From Przewalskia tangutica (lineage: Eukaryota > Streptophyta > Magnoliopsida > Solanales > Solanaceae), in contig CM056725.1 of assembly GCA_029844215.1 (NCBI GenBank), positions 53,915,609 through 53,979,608 of the forward strand: DNA of 64,000 nucleotides. Direction: 5' to 3'. Made by a program: the position numbers and the translations under genes. The number at the start of each line of letters is the position of its first letter. Within the stretch, counting starts at the first letter, position 1. Positions 24,070 to 33,571 of the stretch are shown here, one piece after another. Under the pieces are notes generated by a model that ran no database searches, was not told the DNA's origin, and saw only the letters and a program-made list of their open reading frames with translations.

Positions 24070-24500
24070 GGGTGACACGTGTCACCCCGCCAGTGGCTTG
24101 GCCGAATTTACATTTGGGCACAAGTGCCGAATAGAGTCGTTTTCCGACTAAACGCTTCACAGCTTTCGTAGGAAAATTCCGCTATGTCCTTTTAATTTTT
24201 GCGGATTTTTCCGAGAGACGAAACATTTTGGACCAGCGGGAGGGTGACATGTGTCACCTCACATTGAAGCAGTGGGCGCCCAAGTGGAAGCATGTGGTTC
24301 ACGAATCGCTTGATCTTTTGGCTCACGCTTGGCCCTATTGGTTCCTTGTTTTGTGCCTTGTTTTGGCCTTGTTTGTGGCTTGTCTTGTGCCATGTTTTGT
24401 GGAGTAGGGTTGTGGTGCACTTGGCTTGATCAAGGCCTTACACTTGCCTTGCACATGGCTTGATCTTCGCCATCGTTGGCATTTGGGTTTGCTATAAATA
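24070..24500 (+). promoter_or_regulatory. C LTR promoter: two G-box palindromes and TATA box
   Basis: GGGTGACACGTGTCACCC at 24070-24087 is a perfect 18-bp palindrome with a central CACGTG. A weaker copy with CATGTG is at 24243-24258. CTATAAATA at 24492-24500 is a strong TATA box. The 3' LTR has the same set at 29792-29808 (one base lost), 29963-29978 and 30204-30212. Transcription is expected to start about 30 bp after the TATA box. Confidence 0.65.
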
Positions 24501-26331
24501 CCCCTTTGTGAAGACTTCATTCATCCACAAATGTTTCCAAGTCTTGAATCCCTCCTCCCTCTTGTCGACTCGCCCAAGAGCTCCTCTCCCTGAAAGTGGC
24601 CTTTCGCCGCAGGTCTCCTCCTCGAGGTCTCACAATGGGTACCCCTAGCCTAGTTGTTTTCAGATAATACCCTTTGTTGTGGTATAGAAATACTCCCCTA
24701 GTATTGTTATAATGCCCAAAATACCTTAGCCTTGTACCTTGTAGTATTCCAAAGATACCTCTTTGCGTAGAGTCCGAAATACTACCTTTGTCCTTTAGTC
24801 TCAAACCGAAACCCTAAGGAAATCTTCATAGTTGGTCAAGATGAGTAGGCTGGTTAGAACTTCTAAGGGTTGTTTGGAGTGGTTTGGAGCGCACTGAGCT
24901 GAGCTAAACCTTGCTCAGAGCGACATTAAACTCGGATAATTTTGGGCTTATCAGGTAATTATCTCGTCCTCTATCAGAATTGGAAATTACATGTTTGGTT
25001 GAATATATAGTCAAGTATACTATATATGGAACTACTTAGTATTCGCAATGTCTTTGACTTAAGCCCAAGAATAAAGAACCGAATCGAACTGATTTACATA
25101 GATCATTGCAGACTTGTGTAGACATCAGTAGAATTGTACACGTCCGGTAGACGTGTAAACCCCCGTCGCTTGGTAGCCTACCGATAGAGAGGAGATTTAC
25201 GCTGCCATGTGTGGGAGGTCGAATTTTCTATGTAATGATAGAAACTTGTGTTTTGGGGTTAATAGACGCTTTGACCTTTTTAGGTGAAAGACTAAGAGTA
25301 GCGTATTCTACCGGCGAGTGGAAAGTGGCTAGTGCGTTGTAGTACTTGGAGCATTTTGCTTATCGTCGATAAATCGTCGCGAGGTACGTGAACCTCTTCC
25401 TATCTTTTCTAGCATGATGGTTGTGAACTATGTAGACGGTGACGCATACGTGCTAAGTGATTTGGTTGGTTTAAAACATAAGTGTTATAATAGCTTTACG
25501 GGAAGTTAGTTATAACGACCTTATGTAAGTGAAAATGGTTTGATGTTAGAAGTTAAGAGACTTGATCTTATAAGATAAGAGACTTAACTTATTTGTTTTA
25601 ATGTGGATGTTTGTGAAACCTCATTCGTGAGTAATGAGTACTTGGTTTTAAAGGGATAATGTTTCACCGATTTCGAATCGAACGTGTATCGGCGCACCAA
25701 TCGCAGCAATAAAAGGAAAACGTATTGAATAATGATGTGCTGTATTAAAAACCAAGAGAAACCTCCATCCGCATAGAGCTAAGATAAGACAAAATGATAT
25801 TACATCTTCTAGATCACGGCCAGTAATAAGATCGTTATAAACAAGAATAAACTACTCACATATATGACATATGTTACTCAATTGTTCTAAAAAGGAATCA
25901 AGTGATTAAGTTTGGGAACTATGAAACCATTTGAAAACGGTAGCTTCGAGTAATCAAACTAGGCAACCGAACTTAGGAAAAGAATGTTGTTACTTGGTTT
26001 TGAAAAGAAGGTGGGTTGGTCATTCTAATACTACTGTATCGGGTGACTTTTATAAAAGAAATGGATCTCTTTAAAAGAACTTACGATGTAGTACTTTGGG
26101 GTTAAAACCCGACTTTGGTATAAAATGAAAGTACTTTGTGTTGTGAAACTTGCCTACGCTTGTTGTCGCTTGGCTATGCTTATCGTGATAACCTTTGTTG
26201 TGCAAAGCGTTGTATTTCGTGTTACCGCTCTCGATGGAGGTCGGTTGACTTGTTGAGAACTTACTTCGACGCGTCGGCAGCGACGAGAAATTCCACGCAC
26301 GCTCCTCGATAGTATTATTGTTGTTAATCAC

Positions 26332-26660
26332 TTCGACATACCGACACGACGCGTAGCGCATCGCATGCCTCCATTTTGGTTAAGGTCTTGTGGTGAATCA
26401 CTTGATATATCGACACGACGCGTAGCGCACGCATGTTTCCATTTCGATTATCGCCAGATTTCCTTTTCGACATACCGACACGACGCGTAGCGCACGTATG
26501 CGCCCATTTGGAATGTTGTCTTATTGTTTCCTTCGACATACCGACACGATGCGTAGCGCATCGGGTATCGCCCATTTGGAATGTTGTCTTATTGTTTCCT
26601 TCGACATATCGACACGATGCGTAGCGCACGGGTATGCTTCCATTTGGATTGTCTTGTTAT
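26332..26660 (+). repeat. C LTR minisatellite, five copies of about 65-70 bp
   Basis: Five units open with TTCGACATACCGACACGACG and continue with CGTAGCGCA. A second short repeat follows (two copies around CTACACCGATGC, about 26685-26755). The same arrays are in the 3' LTR from 32064. The sequence is unrelated to F's array although it lies in the same part of the LTR. Confidence 0.87.
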
Positions 26661-26983
26661 CGAGGTCACACGGACACGTCTACACCGATGCACTCCGGCA
26701 TGCGCCGGACATCGGTATTATTGTTGCATCATGGACATGTCTACACCGATGCAAGATTCCGGCACGCGCCATAATGCGAACTCGATTGATGTTGCGGGCG
26801 CGAGACCCATAGTTATATCGAGTGATGATCGCTTTATGTCGCAATCAGAGTTTGGTTATCATACATGTCTCCCGCTTTATATAGACTAAGATGATTTCAT
26901 TTACAGATTGCATAGCTTCACATACTTGGTACTGTTGTCTCGACTCCTTCGGGGCCGCTCACGCCGCAGTGAGGTACATCGGC

Positions 26984-27300
26984 CGTGATCCTCGCCATAG
27001 GATCACGCCAACAGATTAAGCTCCGCTTTCTCCGAGGCTTATCTTGGTGCGTGTTCCCGAAGTCAGGTTCTTGTACATTCGTGGTATGGCGGCCCCGTCC
27101 CGTCATAGTCATCAGATATCTTAGAGGTCTGTAGTATCGCCAAGTGTGGTTGTAAAAGGATTAAACTGCGTGTTTTATGATATACCAAGGCAACCGCTTT
27201 GGGTTGGCCTGTTTATTTATTATATCTCTTGTATAATGACTCATGTTTTATGTTCCGCTGATTTTCTCGATGTATGTATCGCCAGGTGCCCGGTAAGGCA
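26984..27300 (+). other. C LTR terminal hairpin block
   Basis: CGTGATCCT (26984-26992) and AGGATCACG (26999-27007) form a perfect 9-bp stem with a six-base loop. Downstream, TATGGCGG pairs with a one-mismatch CCGTCATA near 27086-27107, and GTGCC pairs with GGCAC near 27286-27300. All LTR families here have these hairpins in the same order. Confidence 0.7.
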
Positions 27301-27328
27301 CCAAGAATCGCCCCGAACGGTCGTTACA

Positions 27329-27528
27329 AAAGTGGTATCGAGCGCTTAGTCCTCGGAAAGTGTCTACGCACCGCGTTCAGTAGAGTCTTGATTATCGACG
27401 TTGTGCACCACATCTATAATCGTGAGGCTGCAGGACATTTAGGATTGGTTTCATTCTTCTCATCCCGAGATCGCGGCCTTAGAGCCGTGGTTGTAAGTGG
27501 ACCCTCCGACGATCTCGCTTTTACCGCC
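27329..27528 (+). other. C leader: primer-binding site and GTGCAC hairpin
   Basis: TGGTATCGAGCGC at 27333 is the primer-binding site, with the usual CAGAG altered. The hairpin has GATTAT at 27390-27395, GTGCAC at 27403-27408 and ATAATC at 27416-27421, with GTTGTGCACCAC forming the apex. It is followed by GGATTGGTTTCATTCTTCTC, which is conserved in E and, as complement, in A and B. Confidence 0.78.
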
Positions 27529-28735
27529 ATGCCTCCGCGCAGGCAACCCGGCCTGTGAGGCAAGGCGCCGAGGGTGCCGCAGTGAGATACGAGGAGTACG
27601 AGGCGCAGCCCGCACAAGACTGAGGTTGTGCTTCAGACGGCGGGTTTCGCGACGCCGCCAACACCAGCAGAATTTAGAGCCGCAGCAGTGGCTGATGAGA
27701 CTACAAGACTGAGCCTCCACCCCACACCGAGCAGGGAGACGGGTCACAAGAGATGGCCCGCGATTGGCCGTGGTCAGGCCGATATGGCGACAGCCGGACG
27801 CAGCAGCCCGCCCAAGAGCACCAGCCGTTCACCCCGAGCAGATAGTTTGAGGCTACGGGACTTTCTGAGTTGTAGCCCGCCAGAGTTTTACGGTCGAGGC
27901 TCGAGGATGATCCGCAGGAGTTCATCCGCAGCTACACGATCACGCGGTGATCAAGGCTTCGTAAACCGAGTCAGGACCTTTGTTCGCATCGGCCGCGTGA
28001 TACCGCAATGATTGGTTTGATTCACGAGCTTTCCCGGGAGAGCACGCACTCCAGAAGATGGGATGAGTTTTCGGGCTTTCTCACGCACTTCGCCTCCGCA
28101 GATGGCGAGGGCACGCCGGCCGCATTTTTGTTATCGAGACAGAGGCGACCGTCAGTGAGTACAATGTCGAAGTTCGATTCTTTCGCTCGATATGTCCCTC
28201 GCGCTTAGTTGCAGATATGAGGATGTGGTGCATCGCCACGCCACCGCTTGATGATTATATGGCCGAATCTTGCGCGGTGTTTCTTCACCGCATGGACATT
28301 TCCCGCACGCAGCTCATGCACTCAGACGCGAGGCACGGAGGGTCGACGAACGACCGGATCGCAGAAGAGGCCGTGACTGCAGGTCCTTCGTGGCTTTCGA
28401 GGCGGACCGCCAAGAAGAAAGTTAGTTATATACCCCCACCGCATGCAGTGGTCCTCCACCGCCTTCGTGAGCAGTCGTGGCTCCAAGGGTTCAGATTTTC
28501 GCAGAGCGGTGTTAACCACCAAGCCCCCCTACCTCGTTGGACTATCGTGGTAGACTCCATTTTGGAGAGTGTCGTACTAGATTGGGAGTTTGTTTTGCTT
28601 TGGACAGCAGGCCATTTTGCGAGGAACTGCCCTACCAAGGGAAGCGCGGATGTTACGACTCACCTTCAGATCTACGGCTGGTTCATCACCTTCATACCAT
28701 GCACTGCAGGCAGTGCCTATGATTAGAGCGAGCCA
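27529..28735 (+). pseudogene. gag: C gag, frameshifted
   Basis: The start at 27529 opens Met-Pro-Pro-Arg-Arg-Gln. The core near 27990-28200 contains a Gly-Leu-Ile-His-Glu-Leu stretch where A has Asp-Trp-Phe-Asp-Ser-Trp-Glu-Leu (a frame slip), Arg-Arg-Trp-Asp-Glu-Phe-Ser and Phe-Ala-Arg-Tyr-Val-Pro. Near 28605-28655 the second half of a zinc knuckle is intact as Ala-Gly-His-Phe-Ala-Arg-Asn-Cys-Pro-Thr. Its Cys-x-x-Cys half is upstream in another frame. No protease or RT follows. Confidence 0.82.
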
Positions 28736-29493
28736 GAGCTTCGTGCATATCCTTAACCTCTAGAGTTTTGGTATGCTTGTTATGATGATCTCATTATTGT
28801 GTGCTATGTATGGATAGCATTGTGATACGCGTGAGTTAAAATGCATGGTTAGTCGGGAGGATACGATGAGGCACGGTAAGTGTAACCTTAGACTATGTCA
28901 CGACCGAGACCTTAGGTAAGGTCGCCTCGAAGTTAAAGATTTATTTTTGACCCTTATCGCAGTAGTAGTATACGTGGGATTTATTTGTGTGATAAGTCCG
29001 TGGGTAGTGTGAGAGACGGAAGTGGTAGCTTTCATGACGTGAATTAGTAAGATTGTTCCGGACGGAACAAGAGTTTGGCGCGTTGGGGTCGGGTCGAGGA
29101 CCATTTGGGTCAACCCAGAACCCGGTTCAAAGGGCCGTCTGGGTGGTCCCGCCAGTGGTAGGGTCACGAGGATGCTAGGCCCAAGTTTGTATGATCATCG
29201 TATGAGTTCGTGGACGCGCTCGACCGAAGCGGTTCGTAAAGGCCGGAATGGCCTGGGAAGTTCGAGGTTAGTAAGATGACCAAGTTCGAGGTAGTGACTC
29301 GCAGATTTTCGAACTAAGTAATGACAAGTATGGTGCGCATCGAGAGTTCAAGTGTTCGGAAGCGGCACGACGAGTAAGGAAGGAAGATAACGTGTGTTAT
29401 TTCGCGCTGCCGCGGCGCTGACAACTTGTTGAGGAACTTCATCGATATCCGTCTTGAGAAGGAACATTCGGACGAATGTTTCGCGAGGGAGAA
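28736..29493 (+). other. C non-coding 3' tract and polypurine region
   Basis: About 760 bp sit between gag and the 3' LTR. No coding motif is visible on either strand. The tract aligns with A's 12124-13060 on the opposite strand across most of its length. It ends with the inverted repeat GGAACATTCG/CGAATGTTTC (29461-29482) and the purine run GAGGGAGAA before TGTTATACCC. Confidence 0.78.
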
Positions 29494-32400
29494 TGTTATA
29501 CCCGTAGTTGCAGTGGTATGTATGTGAGGACGACGCGCGAGCCGCATTTGTAAATTTTGAAAAGAAAGAAAGATGCTGAGTTTTCACTAAAAGTTTCCGC
29601 TATTTGAAGAAAAGGTTCGCAACGGGAATTGATTCCCAGATTTGGTATTCGACTTCCGGAATATTTGAGAATTATGGAATTTTATTTTCTGAATGGTCAC
29701 TGGGCCCACGGAGAAATTTACTGGCTTGGGCCCACTTTGTTTTAGATTTTGGCCATTGTGATATTTTTCGAAGACGCTGAGGGCCATAGGAGGGTGACAC
29801 GGTCACCCCGCCAGGTGGCTCGGCCGGTTACATTTGGGCACAAGCGTCGACTGAGTCGCTTCCGACTAAACGCTTCCACGCCTTCGTAGGGAAAATTCCG
29901 CTATGTCCTTTTTAATTTTTGGCGGATTTTTCCGAGAGACGAAACATTTTGGACCAGCGGAGGGTGACATGTGTCACCTCACATCGGAAGCAGTGGCGCC
30001 TGGAAGCATGTGGTTCACGAATCGCTTGATCTTTTGGCTCACGTTGGCCCTATCGTTCCTTGTTTTGTGCCTTGTTTTGGCCTTGTTTTGTGGCTTGTCT
30101 TGTGCCATGTTTTGTGGAGTAGGGTTGGTGCACTTGGCTTGATCAAGGCCTTACACTTGCCTTGCACATGGCTCGATCTCGCCATCGGTTGGCATTGGGT
30201 TTGCTATAAATACCCCTTTGTGAAGACTTCATTCATCCACAAATGTTTCCAAGTCTTCAATCCCTCCTCCTCTTGTCGACTCTCGCCCAAGAGCTCCTCT
30301 CCTCGAAAGTGGCCTTGGCCGCGGGTCTCCTCCTCACAGGTTCAGCCAGGTACCCCCTAGCCTAGTTGTTTTCGTGATAATACCCCTCATTGTGGTATAG
30401 AAATACTCCCCTAGTATTGTTATAATGCCCAAAATACCTTAGCCTTGTACCTTGTAGTATTCCAAAGATACCTCTTTGCGTAGAGTCCTGAATACTACCT
30501 TTTGTCCTTTTAGTCTCAAACCGAAACCCTAAGGAAATCTTCATAGTTGTCAAGATGTGAGTGAAGTTGGTTAGAACTTCTAAGGGTTGTTTGGAGTGGT
30601 TCGAGCGCACGAGTGGAGCTAAACCTTGCTCGTGAGCGACATTAAACTCGGATAATTTTGGGCTTATCGAGGTAATTATCTCGTCCTCTATTGTAATTGG
30701 AAATTACATGCTTGGTTGAATATATAGTCAAGTATACTATATATGGAACTACTTAGTATTCGCAATGTCTTTTGACTTAAGCCCAAGAATAAAGAACGAA
30801 TCAATCAGATTTACATAGACTGATTGCCGGTAGACTTGTGTAAGATATCGAGTAGAATTGTACACGTCCGTAGACGTGTAAACCCCCCGGTTGGCTTGGT
30901 AGCCTACTCGATAGAGAGGAGATTTACGCCATGGGGAGGTGTCGCCAATTTTCTATGTAATGATAGAAACTTGTGTTTTGGGGTTAATAGACGCTTTGAC
31001 CTTTTAGGTGAAAGACTAAGAGTAGCGCATTCTACTCGAGGAGTGGAAAGGGCTAGTGCGTTGTAGTACTGGAGCATTTTGCTTATCGTCGATAAATCGT
31101 CAGCGAGGTATGTGAACCTCTTCCTATCTTTTCTAGCATGATGGTTGGAACTATGTAGTACGGTAGACGCATACGTGCTAAGTGATTTGGTTGGTTTAAA
31201 ACATAAAAGTGTTATAATAGCTTTACGGGAAGTTAGTTATAACGACCTTATGTAAGTGAAAATGGTTTATCGACGTTAGAAGTTAAGAGACTTGATCTTA
31301 TAAGATAAGAGACTTAACTTATTTGTTTTAATGTGGACGTTTGTGAAACCTCATTCGCGAGTAATGAGTACTGGTTTTTAAAGCGGATAATGTTTTACCG
31401 ATTTCGAATCGAACGTATCGGCAGCATCATCGCAGTCGTTAATAAAAGGAAAATGTATTGAATAATGATGCGTTGTATTAAAACCGAGAAACCTCCATCC
31501 GCATAGAGCTAAGATAAGACAAAATGATATTACATCTTCTAGATCATGGTCATTGTAATAAGATCGTTATAAACAAGAATAAACTACTCACATATATGAC
31601 ATATGTTACTCAATTGTTCTAAAAAGGAATCAAGTGATTAAGTTTGGGAACTATGAAACCATTTGAAAATGAGAAGCTTCGAGTAATCAAACTAGGCAAC
31701 CGAACTTAGGAAAGAATGTTGTTACTTGGTTTTGAAAAGGAAGTGGTTGGTCATTCTAATACTACGTATCGTGACTTTTATAAAAGAAATGGATCTCTTT
31801 AAAAGAACTTACGACGTAGTACTTCGGTTAAAACCCGACTTTGGTATAAAATGAAAGTACTTTGTGTTGTTGTGAAACTCGCTATGCTTGTTGTGAAGCT
31901 TGGCTATGCTTATCGTGATAACCTTTGTTGTGCAAAGCGTTGTATTTCGTGTTACCGCGCTCTCGATGGAGGTCGCTGACTTGTTGAGAACTTACTTCGA
32001 CGCGTCTTAGCGACGAGAAATTCCACCGCACGCCTCGCTGATAGTATTATTGTTGTTAATCACTTTGACATACCGACACGACGCGTAGCGCATCGCATGC
32101 CTCCATTTTGTTAAGGTCTTGTGGTGAATCACTTTGGATATATCGACACGCGAGCGCACGTATGTTTCCATTTCGATTATCGCCTTGGATTTCCTTTTCG
32201 ACATACCGACACGACGCGTAGCGCATCGTACGCGCCCATTTGGAATGTTGTCTTATTGTTTCTTCGACATACCGACATCGATGCGTAGCGCACGCATGCG
32301 CCCATTTGGAATGTTGTCTTATTGTTTCTCGACATATCGACACGATGCGAAGCGCACGTATGCTTCCATTTGGATTGCTGTCTTTATCGAGGTCACATGG

Positions 32401-33054
32401 ACATGTCTACACCGATGCGTAATTCCGGCACGCGGGCCCGGACATTGGTATTATTGTCGCATCATGGACATGTCTACACCGATGCAGATTCGGCACGCGC
32501 CATAATGCGAACTCGATTGATGTTGTGGCGAGACCCATAGTTATATCGAGTGATGATCGCTTTATGTTGAATCGTAGTTTGCTATCATACATGTCTCCCG
32601 CTTTATATAGACTAGTATGATTTCATTTACTGATTGTACGCTTCACATACTTGGTACTACATCGACTCCTTCGGGGCCGCTCATGCCGCAGTAGGTACAC
32701 GGCCGTGGATCCTCGCCATAGGATCACGCCAACAGATTGAAGCTCCGCTTTCCCGAGGCTTATCTCGTAGGTGTTCCCGAGTTGTAGGTTCTGTACATTC
32801 GTGGTATGGCGGCCCCGCCCCGCCATAGTCAGATATCTTAGAGGTCAGTAGTACCGCTGTAAGCGTGGTTGTAAAAGGATTAAACTGCTCGTGTTTTATG
32901 ATATATCAAGGCAACTGCTTTGGGTTGGCTCGCTTATTTATTATATCTCTTGTATAATGACTCATGTTTTATGTTCCGCTGATTGTCGCTGATGTATGTA
33001 TCACTAGGGTGGCCGGGGTAAGGCACCATGCACCGCCCTGAACTGGTCGTTATA
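29494..33054 (+). repeat. C 3' LTR
   Basis: It is 3561 bp and collinear with the 5' copy, from TGTTATACCC to GGTCGTTATA, where the 5' copy ends TTACA. It carries G-box palindromes at 29792-29808 and 29963-29978, a TATA box at 30204-30212, and the mid-LTR inverted repeat near 30862. Most differences from the 5' copy are one- to three-base indels around G/C-rich triplets, not point changes in AT-rich parts. Confidence 0.9.
32064..32390 (+). repeat. C 3' LTR minisatellite, five copies
   Basis: This is the counterpart of 26332-26660, with units around GACATACCGACACGACGCGTA. Copy number is unchanged. The second unit has lost several bases around 32147. Confidence 0.85.
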
Positions 33055-33571
33055 GTAGGCCTCGCCAAACTTCACAAGGCGGGAGTGTTGGACGAAAGAG
33101 GCTACAATGGGAGAGAGAGGATTTTCAAGACTTGAAAGATTTGTGGATGAAGAACTCTTCATCTTAAGGGGTATTTATAGGTCGAAGTGGCCAACCAATG
33201 GCCAAGATTAAGACAAGTGCAAGGCAAGTGTAGGTGAAGATTTACTCCACACAAATATCCTACCAACTCCTTGACTTGTGCACAAGGCACAAAAAACGTG
33301 CACTTCAAGTCCAATTCGTCCAAATGGACGATTTCAAGTCCACAAATCGGAGGTGCCAAGTGTCGCCTCCCGCTGGTCCAAAATGTTTCGCCTCTCAAAA
33401 TCCGCAAAATTAGAAATGGCATAGCCGAATTTACCCTACGAAAGTCGTGGAAACGCTTCGCCGAAACGATTCTTTTAGTGAGTTGTGCACAAATAAAAAC
33501 GCCCAAGGCTTATCTTTAAGGCTAGATTTTTACGTATTCCCCACGACATACTCTGGAAATACGGTATAGCA
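33055..33571 (-). repeat. B 5' LTR, part 2
   Basis: B's LTR resumes with GTAGGCCTCGCC and ends near GGTATAGCA, an altered GGTATAACA. It aligns with 16553-17083. TATTTATAG at 33172-33180 is the TATA box on the minus strand. The matching bases in the 3' LTR are degraded. Confidence 0.87.

Larger units (their letters stand above)
23766..27328 (+). repeat. C 5' LTR
   Basis: The LTR runs from TGTTATACCC to GGTCGTTACA. It has two G-box palindromes (24070-24087, 24243-24258), a TATA box at 24492-24500, a mid-LTR inverted repeat at 25137-25157, five tandem units at 26332-26660, and terminal hairpins from 26984. Runs such as ACTTAACTTATTTGTTTTAATG in the middle are shared with the 3' copy. Short open frames in the tandem zone are repeat translations and not genes. 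Confidence 0.9.
23766..33054 (+). mobile_element. Element C: gag-only LTR retrotransposon, innermost of the stack
   Basis: C lies on the plus strand inside B's 5' LTR. Its LTRs (23766-27328 and 29494-33054) measure 3563 and 3561 bp. The internal region is 2165 bp: primer-binding site, leader, gag and a non-coding 3' tract. No pol is present. The LTR type, gag and non-coding tract match element A. The flanks share GTAG. Being innermost, it is the youngest insertion in the A/B/C stack. Confidence 0.87.
14719..33571 (-). mobile_element. Element B: gag-pol chromovirus, host of C
   Basis: B is a minus-strand Ty3/gypsy element inside A's 5' LTR. It has a 3' LTR (14719-17083), gag-pol with chromodomain (17218-21706), a leader and primer-binding site, and a 5' LTR split by C (21909-23765 and 33055-33571). 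Domain order from gag is protease, RT, RNase H, integrase and chromodomain, as in Tekay/Del chromoviruses. Flanks CATCGACC and CCGACGGG suggest a target duplication around CGAC, blurred by indels. Its LTR resembles that of E. Frames are broken in many places. Confidence 0.88.

Noticed and set aside
26324..26889. Overlapping open frames with repeated Met-Arg-Tyr-Ala-Ser-Cys-Arg-Tyr peptides
   Set aside because: They are translations of the C LTR minisatellite on both strands, recur in the 3' LTR at 32056-32505, and contain no domain.
28870..28930. Second LTR end inside C's internal region, from a TGTCACGACCGAGACC sequence
   Set aside because: Only about ten bases resemble an LTR end; the surrounding sequence matches A's non-coding tract and no other LTR feature follows.
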